Of a DNA stretch of 64,000 nt, positions 43,010 through 52,113 are shown piece after piece; within the stretch, counting starts at the first letter, position 1, and each line of letters opens with the position of its first letter. The stretch is from UBA4416 sp035439445. Lineage in GTDB: Bacteria > Bacteroidota > Bacteroidia > B-17B0 > Aurantibacillaceae. A program made the translations under genes and the position numbers. The DNA is taken from the NCBI GenBank assembly GCA_035439445.1, contig DAORKG010000019.1, positions 1 through 64,000 on the forward strand, written 5' to 3'. Under the pieces are notes generated by a model. It saw only the letters and a list, made by a program, of their open reading frames with translations, did no database searches and was not told where the DNA came from.

Positions 43010-44353
43010 ATGTCATTTGAAGGAAAAACGGTCTCTTTTCATACGCTTGGTTGTAAACTGAATTTTTCAGAAACATCAACCATTGCTCGTTTGATGCAGG
43101 AAAAAGGTTTTAAAAAAATGCCATTTGATTCGGGTGCTGATGTTTGCGTCATAAACACTTGCTCTGTAACTGAAAATGCTGATAAAGAATGTAAGCAAAT
43201 TGTAAAATCTGCTTTAGCTAAAAATCCAGACACGTTTATTGCAGTTGTGGGTTGTTATGCTCAACTAAAACCAGATGAAATTTCAAATATAGAAGGTGTT
43301 GATGTGGTTTTAGGAGCTTCCGAAAAATTCAAATTATTAAATTACATTAACTTCTCAGGCAAAAATGTACATACAGAAATTCATAATTGCGAAATTTCTG
43401 ATGTAAATACATTTGTTGATTCATTTTCTGTTGGAGATAGAACCCGTTCATTTTTAAAAGTACAGGATGGTTGCGATTATAGTTGCACATTTTGCACCAT
43501 TCCTTTAGCAAGAGGCAAAAGTCGCAGTGATACGATTGAAAATGCAGTGGCTAATGCAAAAAAAATTGCCGCTAGCGGTGTTAAAGAGATTGTATTAACC
43601 GGAGTAAATCTTGGAGATTTTGGTTACGGTATTGATATTGACAAAGACACTAAAAAACGCAAAGAATATAATTTCTTAGATTTAATAAAAGAATTGGATA
43701 AAGTTGAAGGTATTGAGCGTATCCGTATTTCTTCTATAGAGCCAAATTTATTAACCAATGAAGTGATTGAATTTGTGGCAAATTCAAAACGTTTTATGCC
43801 ACATTTTCATATTCCATTACAAAGCGGAAATAATGAGATTTTAGCAAAAATGAAACGTCGTTATAAACGTGAATTATACCAAGATCGTGTAGCAAAAATC
43901 AAAGAATTATTGCCGCATTGTTGTATTGGTGTAGATGTAATTGTTGGGTTCCCCGGAGAAACAACTGAGCATTTTACAGATACTTATAATTTCATTAATT
44001 CATTAGATGTTTCATATTTACACGTATTTACTTACAGTGAACGTGATAATACTGAAGCTATTGAAATGAAAGGAGTTGTTGATTATGTTGAGCGTAAACG
44101 ACGCAATAAAATGTTACGCATTTTATCTGCTAAGAAATTACGTCAATTTTATGAGCAAAATTTAAATAAAGAACATAAGGTGCTATTTGAACACGAAAAT
44201 AAAAATGGTATCATGAATGGTTTTACTGAAAACTATGTTAAAATAGTTTATCCTTACGATGAAAAACTGGTAAATCAATCAGTTACAATTCAAACAAAAT
44301 CAATTACAGAAGATGGTTTTGTAAGTGCGGAGTTGGTTTCTGTAAACGCTTAA
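43010..44353 (+). CDS. mtaB: tRNA t6A37 methylthiotransferase MtaB
   Basis: 447-aa radical-SAM enzyme that converts t6A to ms2t6A at tRNA position 37. The N-terminal UPF0004 domain has three Cys, in SFHTLGCKLNFSET, CVINTCSVT and AVVGCYAQL, for the auxiliary cluster. The radical-SAM motif is CDYSCTFC, after FLKVQDG. Then come ISSIEPNLL, FHIPLQSGNNEILAKMKRRY and GVDVIVGFPGE, and a TRAM-like end. The HTLGCKLN start and CTIPLARGKSRS are the MtaB rather than MiaB or RimO form. The t6A precursor is supplied by the TsaC-type pathway; a relative is encoded at 59234-59857. Confidence 0.95.
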   Translation: MSFEGKTVSFHTLGCKLNFSETSTIARLMQEKGFKKMPFDSGADVCVINTCSVTENADKECKQIVKSALAKNPDTFIAVVGCYAQLKPDEISNIEGVDVVLGASEKFKLLNYINFSGKNVHTEIHNCEISDVNTFVDSFSVGDRTRSFLKVQDGCDYSCTFCTIPLARGKSRSDTIENAVANAKKIAASGVKEIVLTGVNLGDFGYGIDIDKDTKKRKEYNFLDLIKELDKVEGIERIRISSIEPNLLTNEVIEFVANSKRFMPHFHIPLQSGNNEILAKMKRRYKRELYQDRVAKIKELLPHCCIGVDVIVGFPGETTEHFTDTYNFINSLDVSYLHVFTYSERDNTEAIEMKGVVDYVERKRRNKMLRILSAKKLRQFYEQNLNKEHKVLFEHENKNGIMNGFTENYVKIVYPYDEKLVNQSVTIQTKSITEDGFVSAELVSVNA

Positions 44354-44485
44354 ACTTTTTAAGTCTCATTTTTGTCTTTTTTCGTTAAAATCTCCTTCTA
44401 ACTTATTAAAATTCCGAAGTTTAAAACATTTTTAGGTTTTTCCCCAATTTTGCCCTCTTGCCCTTATTTTTAATACCTATAAGCC

Positions 44486-47158
44486 ATGGCAGCAACAAAA
44501 AATAAATTCAGAGAAAAACCAGTTGAAGAAACTGTAAAAGCAGATATCGATATCGAAAAAAATGATATTGAAGAAACTGTTTTAAGTTCTTCTAAAAATA
44601 AAGCAAAATCTAACAAGACGGATTCTGCAAAGACAGCAAAACCTAAAACAGAAAATAAATCTTCTGTTAATGAAACTAAAGCGTCATTATTAGCACGCTG
44701 GAATAAAACGGTATCTATATACAAAAACGAACGTACACAGAAATTAGTTGGCTTACTATTAATGTTGGCGGGAGTTTATTTATTCATTGCCCTACTCTCT
44801 TACATTTTCACTTGGGAAAAAGATCAGGATAAAGTATTAGGGCCATTAGCGGAATTATTTGCCATTGATACCAAAGTATTTAACTGGCTTGGTAAATTTG
44901 GTGCCCTTGTATCTCACCAATTCATGTACAAATGGTTTGGGGTAGCTTCATTTATTTTGGTTCCTGTATTCATTATTTATGGATTACAAAAACTCCTCAA
45001 TAAACAAATCACAAAACCATCAGCCTTTACTGCAAAATGGTTGTTTTTTATGGTTTGGACTAGTTTAACATTAGCATTCTTTTTTCATGATAAACTATTC
45101 TTTTTAGGTGGTGGTTATGGCTATGTATTAAACATTCAACTTTCTAATTATGTAGGGAACATTGGTACTTTAGCAATTTTAGCATTTAGCATGTTGGCAT
45201 TTTTAGTATTAAGTTTTAATATGAATTTTAACATTCAAAAAGATGTTATTCCGAGTTTAGATAATGAAGCCATTATTGAAAATGAATTAAAAGAAGAAGT
45301 GAATCCAATAAATCCTCACGCAAATACAGTTTTTGAAAAAGAACCAAGCTTAAGTATGGAAGAAGAAGAGGCTTTATTAAACTTCGAAGTCATTTCTACT
45401 AATGAGCCAATTAAAGAAGAGCCTATTCCGGTTGAAGATAAAACGGAAAGTATTCCCTTGGATTTAGAAATTACTCCAACTCCCGAAGAACCTAAGAAAA
45501 ATTTGGATCCGATAGCTATCGGATTTGAAATAAATAATCCAAGTGCTGACGAAATCATTACTGAACCGGCATTTGTAAAAGAAGAGCCAAAAGAAAATTC
45601 AATCTCACTAGATGATGAAGTAAAAGCCGCACAATTAGTTGAAGAATTCGGGCAATATGACCCAACTTTAGATTTAGGTCATTATCAGTTCCCAAGTACG
45701 GATTTACTAATTGATTATGGCACCGGAAATGCTCGTGTAAGTAACGAAGAGTTAACTGCAAACAAGGACCGAATTGTAAATACATTAAAAAATTACGGCA
45801 TTGAAATTGAAAAAATTTCTGCAACAGTAGGGCCTACAGTTACATTATATGAAATTGTTCCTGCTGCAGGGGTTCGTATCTCAAAAATTAAGAATTTAGA
45901 AGACGATATAGCTTTAAGCTTAGCGGCATTAGGTATTCGTATCATCGCTCCAATTCCGGGAAGAGGAACCATTGGTATTGAAGTACCAAATCAAAACCCA
46001 GAAATGGTACCAATGCGTAATATTATTGCTTCTGAGAAATTTCAAAACACCACACATGATTTACCAATTGCGTTAGGTAAAACTATCAATAACGAAATTT
46101 TTATTGCCGACTTAGCAAAAATGCCTCACTTATTAATGGCAGGTGCAACTGGTCAGGGTAAATCTGTTGGTTTAAATGCAGTATTAGTTTCTTTACTTTA
46201 CAAAAAACATCCGGCACAAATTAAATTCGTGTTAGTTGATCCAAAAAAAGTAGAGTTAACTTTATTCAACAAAATAGAGCGTCATTTCTTGGCTAAATTA
46301 CCAAACTCTGAAGATGCTATTATAACAGATAATACAAAGGTTATTCATACTCTAAACAGTTTATGTATTGAAATGGATAATCGTTATGCTTTATTACAAG
46401 ACGCACAAGTACGTAACATTAAAGAGTATAATGCAAAATTCATAAACCGTAAACTAAATCCAAACGAAGGACATAAATATTTACCATACATTGTATTAGT
46501 TGTGGATGAGTTTGCTGATTTAATTATGACTGCCGGTAAGGAAGTGGAAACTCCTATTGCTCGTTTAGCACAATTAGCACGCGCCATTGGTATTCATTTA
46601 ATTATTGCCACTCAGCGTCCATCAGTAAATATTATTACCGGTACCATTAAAGCAAACTTCCCTGCTCGTATTGCCTTCCGTGTAACCAGTAAAATAGATT
46701 CTCGAACCATTTTAGATGCCGGTGGTGCAGAACAATTAATAGGACGAGGCGATATGCTATTGAGTACAGGTAACGATTTAATTCGTATTCAATGTGCCTT
46801 TGTAGATACACCTGAAGCAGAAAAAATTACAGAGTTCATCGGTTCGCAACGTGCCTACCCTAGTGCTTTTTTATTACCGGAATATGTTGGCGAGGATGGT
46901 GAAGGTGGAAAAGAAGAAATTGATTTAAGTGAACGTGATAAGATGTTCGATGAAGCCGCTAAATTAGTAGTACAATTCCAACAAGGCTCTGCATCTTTCT
47001 TACAACGTAAATTAAAATTAGGTTATAACCGAGCAGGACGAATAGTTGATCAACTGGAAGCTGCAGGAATTATTGGGCCATTTGAAGGATCAAAAGCACG
47101 TGAAGTTCGTTGTAAAACAATGGAAGACTTACAACAAATATTAGATAGTATCAAATAA
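44486..47158 (+). CDS. ftsK: DNA translocase FtsK
   Basis: 890-aa protein linking cell division and chromosome segregation. A charged Lys/Thr N-terminus is followed by four or five membrane segments between residues about 85 and 255 (LVGLLLMLAGVYLFIALLSY, FGVASFILVPVFIIYGLQ). A long acidic Glu/Pro linker follows (about 260-410), then the motor with Walker A GATGQGKS (about 553-560), Walker B VLVVDEFADLI, and RIAFRVTSKIDSRTILD. The C-terminal gamma domain (SASFLQRKLKLGYNRAGRI) recognises polar DNA motifs. Length and order are standard for Bacteroidota FtsK. Confidence 0.97.
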   Translation: MAATKNKFREKPVEETVKADIDIEKNDIEETVLSSSKNKAKSNKTDSAKTAKPKTENKSSVNETKASLLARWNKTVSIYKNERTQKLVGLLLMLAGVYLFIALLSYIFTWEKDQDKVLGPLAELFAIDTKVFNWLGKFGALVSHQFMYKWFGVASFILVPVFIIYGLQKLLNKQITKPSAFTAKWLFFMVWTSLTLAFFFHDKLFFLGGGYGYVLNIQLSNYVGNIGTLAILAFSMLAFLVLSFNMNFNIQKDVIPSLDNEAIIENELKEEVNPINPHANTVFEKEPSLSMEEEEALLNFEVISTNEPIKEEPIPVEDKTESIPLDLEITPTPEEPKKNLDPIAIGFEINNPSADEIITEPAFVKEEPKENSISLDDEVKAAQLVEEFGQYDPTLDLGHYQFPSTDLLIDYGTGNARVSNEELTANKDRIVNTLKNYGIEIEKISATVGPTVTLYEIVPAAGVRISKIKNLEDDIALSLAALGIRIIAPIPGRGTIGIEVPNQNPEMVPMRNIIASEKFQNTTHDLPIALGKTINNEIFIADLAKMPHLLMAGATGQGKSVGLNAVLVSLLYKKHPAQIKFVLVDPKKVELTLFNKIERHFLAKLPNSEDAIITDNTKVIHTLNSLCIEMDNRYALLQDAQVRNIKEYNAKFINRKLNPNEGHKYLPYIVLVVDEFADLIMTAGKEVETPIARLAQLARAIGIHLIIATQRPSVNIITGTIKANFPARIAFRVTSKIDSRTILDAGGAEQLIGRGDMLLSTGNDLIRIQCAFVDTPEAEKITEFIGSQRAYPSAFLLPEYVGEDGEGGKEEIDLSERDKMFDEAAKLVVQFQQGSASFLQRKLKLGYNRAGRIVDQLEAAGIIGPFEGSKAREVRCKTMEDLQQILDSIK

Positions 47159-47237
47159 TATTGTACTTTATACTAATTTGCTAATTATAAAAATAGTTAT
47201 ATCTTAGATATATTATTACCCCCTAAATTTTAAAATT

Positions 47238-47588
47238 ATGATTATTGGAATTATTTTAATGATTGTTCTTTGGTTATCTATTATCGCATTTGCTATTGTA
47301 TCTCAATGGAAAGTATTTGAAAAAGCCGGTCAACCAGGTTGGGCATGTATCATTCCATTTTACAATATCATTATTCTTCTGAAAATTGCCAACAAGCCTT
47401 GGTGGTGGATTTTCATGTTCTTTATTCCTATTGCTAACATCGTATTTATGATTATGATGCTGCACCGTATTTCATTGTCTTTTGGAAAAGGTGCTGGTTT
47501 TACGGTAGGTCTATTATTTCTAAGTATAATCTTTTGGGGCATTTTAGCATTTGACAAATCGGAATACAAAATGATTCCTAACGAATAA
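47238..47588 (+). CDS. DUF5684-type membrane protein
   Basis: 116-aa protein with three or four hydrophobic segments (IIGIILMIVLWLSIIAFAIV, ACIIPFYNIIILLKIANKP, WWWIFMFFIPIANIVFMIM, AGFTVGLLFLSIIFWGILAF). The pattern W-K-V-F-E-K-A-G-x-P-G-W, then IPFYN and the later LLFLSIIF, is the DUF5684 signature, also found at the ends of some signal-peptidase-like proteins. It has no catalytic residues and its function is unknown. It lies 79 bases after ftsK and ends at a bidirectional terminator. Confidence 0.88.
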   Translation: MIIGIILMIVLWLSIIAFAIVSQWKVFEKAGQPGWACIIPFYNIIILLKIANKPWWWIFMFFIPIANIVFMIMMLHRISLSFGKGAGFTVGLLFLSIIFWGILAFDKSEYKMIPNE

Positions 47589-47605
47589 TGTATTTTTATC
47601 AAACA

Positions 47606-47642
47606 AAAAAAGTCCCGCATTAATTATATGTGGGACTTTTTT
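47606..47642. terminator. Bidirectional terminator
   Basis: AAAAGTCCCGCAT (47608-47620) pairs with ATGTGGGACTTTT (47628-47640), with one G-T pair and A/T runs on both sides, between the convergent DUF5684 and lipoprotein genes. Confidence 0.85.
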
Positions 47643-47653
47643 ATTTACGAATA

Positions 47654-48172
47654 TTAATGCTTGTAATGTTTTTTATCATGATTGTGATCTAGCTCAAACT
47701 TCCATTCTTTTACAAATTGTTGCTGTGCATCCTCAATCAATTTGGTTGCCTCGTCTGTTTCTTTGTTAAGTTTATCAGACAAATCACTAACTGTTTTTAT
47801 ATCTAACTCCGTTACACTGGATGTATCTTTCGTCATAATTTCCACCATCTGCTTTGCCTCATTGTTTGCTAACGAATTTAAAGTGTTTACGAATACTTTC
47901 GCCGCATCTAAATATCCTGTTTTATTGGCAAAAGCATTAAGTTTTGCTATTTCATCAAGACTTTCTTTACTTTTTTGGGCATACAACTTCTGACAAATTA
48001 CCAATGAATCGATATTATGTCCATCCGTTTGATCAAAAAAATTATTTTGTGCAACTGTTACTTTATTTACAATTCCCATAATTCCATCATTATAAAAAAT
48101 AGCTTCTTTGGAACTTGGACCGCAAGAAATTAAAGAAACAGAAAGGCAACTTAAAAAAATATGTTTTTTCAT
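47654..48172 (-). CDS. Lipoprotein of unknown function
   Basis: 172-aa protein with a short signal and lipobox (LSVSLISC), so lipid-anchored. The mature part is helical: EAIFYNDGIMGIVNKVTVAQNN, then SLVICQKLYAQKSKESLDEIAKL, DAAKVFVNTLNSLANNEAKQM and a C-terminal segment DEATKLIEDAQQQFVKEW, ending in a His/Lys-rich tail (ELDHNHDKKHYKH). It resembles the LIC11966-type surface lipoproteins in outline, a guess from pattern. The histidine tail could bind metal. It is a single gene downstream of ahcY and separated from it by a terminator. Confidence 0.8.
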   Translation of the reverse strand: MKKHIFLSCLSVSLISCGPSSKEAIFYNDGIMGIVNKVTVAQNNFFDQTDGHNIDSLVICQKLYAQKSKESLDEIAKLNAFANKTGYLDAAKVFVNTLNSLANNEAKQMVEIMTKDTSSVTELDIKTVSDLSDKLNKETDEATKLIEDAQQQFVKEWKFELDHNHDKKHYKH

Positions 48173-48192
48173 ACAATATACATTTATAAATA

Positions 48193-48225
48193 AAAAGTCC
48201 TATTCGACAATCGAATAGGACTTTT
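48193..48225 (-). terminator. Terminator of ahcY
   Basis: A perfect 15-base stem, with arms at 48193-48207 and 48211-48225 and a 3-base loop, sits 18 bases after the ahcY stop. Confidence 0.88.
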
Positions 48226-48243
48226 ACAGATTAAATAATTAGA

Positions 48244-49563
48244 CTAGTATCTATAAGCATCCGATTTGAAAGGACCTTCAATTTTTACACCAATATAATC
48301 AGCTTGTTCTTGGTTTAAAACATCCAACTCAACGCCAATTTTAGCTAAGTGTAAACGAGCAACTTTCTCATCTAAATGTTTTGGTAACACGTATACTTTT
48401 TTCTCATAAGCAGCAGTGTTTGTCCATAATTCTAATTGAGCTAAAGTTTGGTTTGTAAATGAGTTACTCATTACAAAACTTGGGTGACCAGTAGCACAGC
48501 CTAAGTTAACTAAACGACCTTCCGCTAACACGATGATATCTTTACCATTGATTGTATATTTATCAACTTGTGGCTTGATAGTATCTTTAGTATTACCGTA
48601 AGTTTTGTTTAACCAAGCCATATCGATTTCTGTATCAAAGTGTCCAATGTTACAAACGATAGCACCATGTTTCATCATTTCAAAATGACGACCAACAACG
48701 ATATCTTTATTACCTGTAGTTGTTACAATAATATCAGCTAATTTAACTGCGTTATCCATTTTTTGAACTTGGTAACCATCCATTGCAGCTTGTAAAGCAC
48801 AAATTGGGTCAATTTCAGTAACGATTACACGAACACCTTGAGAAGATAAAGATTGCGCTGAACCTTTACCAACGTCACCGTAACCTGCAACTACAGCAAC
48901 CTTACCTGCTAACATAATATCTGTAGCACGACGGATAGCATCTACTAATGACTCACGGCAACCGTATTTGTTATCAAATTTTGATTTAGTAACAGAGTCG
49001 TTAATGTTAATAGCCGGTAACAATAATGTTCCGTTTTTCATACGCTCATATAAACGGTGAACACCTGTAGTTGTTTCTTCAGATAATCCTTTGATACCTG
49101 CAGCTAACTCAGGGTATTTATCAAATACCATATTTGTTAAATCTCCACCGTCATCTAAAATCATATTTAAAGGCTTACGGTCTTCGCCAAACCATAAAGT
49201 TTGCTCAATACACCAGTCAAACTCTTCTGCAGTCATACCTTTCCAAGCATAAACTTGAATACCAGCTGCTGCAATAGCTGCCGCCGCATGATCCTGAGTA
49301 GAGAAAATATTACAAGAAGACCAAGTAACCTCTGCACCTAATTCAACTAAAGTTTCAATTAAAACAGCGGTTTGAATGGTCATATGTAAACAACCAGCAA
49401 TACGAGCACCTTTTAATGGTTTTGAAGCACCATATTCTTTACGAAGAGACATTAATCCCGGCATTTCCTCTTCTGCTAATTTAATTTCTTTACGACCCCA
49501 TTCTGCTAATGAGATGTCTTTCACTTTGTACGCAAGGTACTTTCCTGTTGCTACTGCTGACAT
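48244..49563 (-). CDS. ahcY: Adenosylhomocysteinase AhcY (SAH hydrolase)
   Basis: 439-aa NAD-dependent enzyme that splits S-adenosylhomocysteine into adenosine and homocysteine. Motifs: KGARIAGCLHMTIQTAVLIETL, SSCNIFSTQDHAAAAI, DDGGDLTNM, GVHRLYERMKNG, NDSVTKSKFDN with the catalytic Lys/Asp, the NAD-binding VAVVAGYGDVGKGSAQSL, and the C-terminal DEKVARLHLAKIGVELD...KSDAYRY with substrate-covering Lys/Tyr. The homocysteine made is the substrate of MetH (9789-13481). It has its own strong promoter and terminator. Confidence 0.98.
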   Translation of the reverse strand: MSAVATGKYLAYKVKDISLAEWGRKEIKLAEEEMPGLMSLRKEYGASKPLKGARIAGCLHMTIQTAVLIETLVELGAEVTWSSCNIFSTQDHAAAAIAAAGIQVYAWKGMTAEEFDWCIEQTLWFGEDRKPLNMILDDGGDLTNMVFDKYPELAAGIKGLSEETTTGVHRLYERMKNGTLLLPAININDSVTKSKFDNKYGCRESLVDAIRRATDIMLAGKVAVVAGYGDVGKGSAQSLSSQGVRVIVTEIDPICALQAAMDGYQVQKMDNAVKLADIIVTTTGNKDIVVGRHFEMMKHGAIVCNIGHFDTEIDMAWLNKTYGNTKDTIKPQVDKYTINGKDIIVLAEGRLVNLGCATGHPSFVMSNSFTNQTLAQLELWTNTAAYEKKVYVLPKHLDEKVARLHLAKIGVELDVLNQEQADYIGVKIEGPFKSDAYRY

Positions 49564-49604
49564 GTTTATTTTATTGATTTAAAAGTTTATTTTTTGTAAT
49601 TATG

Positions 49605-49636
49605 CAAAGATAAGATATAAGTTTGTAACACTCAAA
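49605..49636 (-). promoter_or_regulatory. ahcY: Promoter of ahcY
   Basis: On the minus strand TTTG (complement of 49633-49636), a 20-base spacer and TATCTTTG (complement of 49605-49612) match the Bacteroidota consensus very well. Transcription would begin about 35 bases before the ATG. Confidence 0.75.
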
Positions 49637-49662
49637 CTATTAAAAGGTTTATTAATTAAAAT

Positions 49663-50250
49663 TTGGTAGAGGTTTTTAACATAAAAGAAGGGCTTTTTTA
49701 CGGTTTATTGGATTTGAAAACCTTTTCAATGCAAGAAAACCTTGTTATTAAAAGGGAAATTGAAACAAAGGGAAAAGAACATTTAGCAAAACATTTATTA
49801 GGCGACTCCTGTTGTATTAACTACGATAACAAAGGAAAACCTTTTTTGGAGGGCGACTCGAGACATATTTCCATATCTCATTCTCACGACAAATTAGCTA
49901 TAATAGTGAATGATAGCCAGTCAACCGGAATTGATATTGAATTGATTAGAGATAAAGTGCTAAAAATCAAACATAAATTTTTAACAAATGAAGAACTTAA
50001 AGATGCAGACGATGATACTGAAAAGTTACTGATTTATTGGGCGGCTAAAGAGACTCTTTATAAGATATATGGGTTAAAAGAAGTTGATTTTATTGCACAT
50101 TTATTTGTAAAACCATTTACAAAACATAACTTAGGGTCAATTATAGGAAATATTAACTTACCTGAATTTAAAGAGAGCTTCGAACTTAATTATCAAATTT
50201 TAGATGACTATGTTTTGGTATATGCTCTTCAAAAAATAACACATTGCTAA
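49663..50250 (+). CDS. 4'-phosphopantetheinyl transferase superfamily protein
   Basis: 195-aa enzyme that moves phosphopantetheine from CoA to a carrier protein. The signature is complete: GKPFLEGDSRHISISHSHDKLAIIV, the metal-binding GIDIELI and WAAKETLYKIYG, as in Sfp/HetI/AcpT-type transferases. The start is TTG at 49663, as no ATG precedes the domain in frame. It opens an operon of five genes with overlaps or tiny gaps (next start overlaps by 7 bases). The target carrier protein is unknown; no synthase is nearby. Confidence 0.9.
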   Translation: MVEVFNIKEGLFYGLLDLKTFSMQENLVIKREIETKGKEHLAKHLLGDSCCINYDNKGKPFLEGDSRHISISHSHDKLAIIVNDSQSTGIDIELIRDKVLKIKHKFLTNEELKDADDDTEKLLIYWAAKETLYKIYGLKEVDFIAHLFVKPFTKHNLGSIIGNINLPEFKESFELNYQILDDYVLVYALQKITHC

Positions 50251-50933
50251 AAAAAACAACACATACACAACTCATTATTTTAATTGATCCGGACAAATAT
50301 AATACCGAGTTAATTAAAATGGCCAACCATTGCAGGGTTAATTATATTTTTGTTGGAGGTAGCGTACTTCAAAAAAACAATTTCGAGAAAACTATTAAAT
50401 CCATAAAATCTCTGACGAAAATACCTGTTATTATTTTCCCAGGTGATGAAACTCAAATATCAAAATATGCGGATGGTATTTTAATTTTATCTTTATTATC
50501 TGGAAGAAATGCAGAATATCTTGTAGGAAAACATATAAAAGCAGCATCAAAAATAAAAGCATCAAAACTTAAGCCTATTCCAACAGGTTATATTTTAGTT
50601 GCGGGAGATAATACTTCTACAACTCAAAAAGTCACTAAAACAAAACCTTTGGTTACAAAAAAAGAAATAACAGAAACAGCAATCGCTGGAGAATTATTAG
50701 GAAAACAACTAATTTATTTAGAAGCAGGCAGTGGTGCAAAAAAAGCATTAAATACCTCTGTTATAAAAGACGTAAAAAAACAAATAACTATTCCCTTAAT
50801 TGTAGGCGGCGGGATTAATTCCGTTTCAAAAGCAAAAAAAATTATCGACTGCAATCCTGATTATATTGTAATTGGTAATGCTCTTGAAATTAACCCTAAT
50901 TTATTAATGGATATCAATAAATTATTTTTATGA
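50244..50933 (+). CDS. Geranylgeranylglyceryl/heptaprenylglyceryl phosphate synthase (PcrB-like)
   Basis: 229-aa TIM-barrel prenyltransferase with the GGGP-synthase family motifs: LIILIDPDKYNTE, YIFVGGSVLQKN, VIIFPGDETQISKYADGILILSLLSGRN, IPTGYILVAGDN, LIYLEAGSGAKK and the phosphate-binding LIVGGGINSVSKAKK, then PDYIVIGNALE. It attaches a polyprenyl chain to glycerol 1-phosphate, the first step to archaeal-type ether lipids. Bacteroidota copies have been described, and the chain length used here is not readable. The start is TTG at 50244, overlapping the PPTase gene by 7 bases. Confidence 0.93.
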   Translation: MLKKTTHTQLIILIDPDKYNTELIKMANHCRVNYIFVGGSVLQKNNFEKTIKSIKSLTKIPVIIFPGDETQISKYADGILILSLLSGRNAEYLVGKHIKAASKIKASKLKPIPTGYILVAGDNTSTTQKVTKTKPLVTKKEITETAIAGELLGKQLIYLEAGSGAKKALNTSVIKDVKKQITIPLIVGGGINSVSKAKKIIDCNPDYIVIGNALEINPNLLMDINKLFL

Positions 50934-51562
50934 AATTAGTTGTAATTACACAATCACAAAAAAGTGATAACGAAATAGCATCAATCGTTCAGATGTTTGA
51001 AGCAGGATTAGAAACTTTGCATGTTCGTAAAAACAGATTTTCTACTAAGGAGCTAGATGCTTACCTTAAAGAAATTCCGGCTCACTTTCATAACCGAATA
51101 ATTATCCATTCTCACCATAAATTAGCTTTAAAATACAATTTAAAAGGTTTTCATTTTACTTCCACTCACCTCAAACAAAAGTTTAAATTATGGTGGAATA
51201 CAAGAATGATATATTTAAGAAAGCCTCATTTAATCAAATCCATTTCCTACAAAAGAATAGCAGAACTCTATGAAGAACAGAAGGTGAAAACCGATTATTG
51301 TTTTTTAGGAACCATGTTTCATAATGTCTCAGGCGAATTATATAGTGGTTTTTATTCCGAAACTGTAAAAGCTGCCATTCAAAAATCAGGTAAAAAAATC
51401 ATTGCCAGAGGTGGTGTAAGCGAAAAAAGTGTAGAATTGGCTCATCAACTTGGCTTTTATGGTATTGCACTTTATGGACATTTGTGGAAAAGCGGTAATC
51501 CGTTTGAGAAATACATTGAATTTGTTCGCTTCTGTAAAGAAAAAAACATTCCTATCGAATAA
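50930..51562 (+). CDS. Thiamine phosphate synthase-like (ThiE/TenI superfamily) protein
   Basis: 210-aa TIM-barrel protein of the ThiE/TenI type: VVITQS start, FEAGLETLHVRKNRFST, IIIHSHHKLALKYNLKGFHFT, FLGTMFHNVSG and IIARGGVSEKSVELAHQLGFYGIALYGHLW. The order matches ThiE, but TenI-like proteins of Bacteroidota often lack residues for thiamine phosphate synthesis: the usual KxGG..pyrophosphate loop is changed (ARGGVSEKS retained). No other thi gene is near. It overlaps the preceding gene by 4 bases (ATGA) and touches pnuC with a 1-base overlap. Confidence 0.85.
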   Translation: MKLVVITQSQKSDNEIASIVQMFEAGLETLHVRKNRFSTKELDAYLKEIPAHFHNRIIIHSHHKLALKYNLKGFHFTSTHLKQKFKLWWNTRMIYLRKPHLIKSISYKRIAELYEEQKVKTDYCFLGTMFHNVSGELYSGFYSETVKAAIQKSGKKIIARGGVSEKSVELAHQLGFYGIALYGHLWKSGNPFEKYIEFVRFCKEKNIPIE

Positions 51563-52113
51563 TGGAACTTTGGGATTGGATAGCATTAATAACTGGAGTT
51601 TTAGGAGTTTTACTAACAGTTTTTGAAAGTATTTGGTGCTGGCCAATGGCTCTAGTTTCTGTAGTTATTTCAGGCGCTACATTTTTCAATCAGCGTTTAT
51701 TTGGAGATTTCGGCTTACAAATTTTCTATTTAATTAGCGGTATATATGGATGGATTTATTGGAGTAAAAAGAAAAAAGAAGTTTTTATAGTTTCAAATAT
51801 GCCTACAAAATGGTATTTACCAATTGCATTTTCTATCGTAATTCAAAGCGTTGTCTATTACTTTTTACTAGGATATTTTAAATCCGACCAAATTTTATTT
51901 GACGCTATATTAACTTCGTGTAGTTTTACTTGTACATTTATGATGGCTAAAAAGTGGATTGAAAATTGGATATTGTGGGTAGTGATTGATGCGGCATATA
52001 TTTTTTTGTATCTAATAAAAGATTTACCTACTTACGCCCTACTCTACGGTTTCTTTAGTTTAATGGCTTATTACGGATTTTACTCATGGAAAAAACAACT
52101 AAAAACGATATAA
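51562..52113 (+). CDS. pnuC: Nicotinamide riboside transporter PnuC
   Basis: 183-aa inner-membrane protein with six or seven hydrophobic segments. The PnuC pattern is clear: FESIWCWPMALVSVVISGATFF, FGLQIFYLISGIYGWIYWSKKKK, a central ILFDAILTSCSFTCTFMMAKKWIENWILWVVIDAAYIFLYL-like part and FSLMAYYGFYSWKK at the end (W-W and Y-G-x-x-x-W residues). Bacteroidota PnuC relatives also import thiamine (PnuT). The neighbouring kinase of NadR type argues for nicotinamide riboside here. The start codon overlaps the stop of the ThiE-like gene. Confidence 0.93.
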   Translation: MELWDWIALITGVLGVLLTVFESIWCWPMALVSVVISGATFFNQRLFGDFGLQIFYLISGIYGWIYWSKKKKEVFIVSNMPTKWYLPIAFSIVIQSVVYYFLLGYFKSDQILFDAILTSCSFTCTFMMAKKWIENWILWVVIDAAYIFLYLIKDLPTYALLYGFFSLMAYYGFYSWKKQLKTI

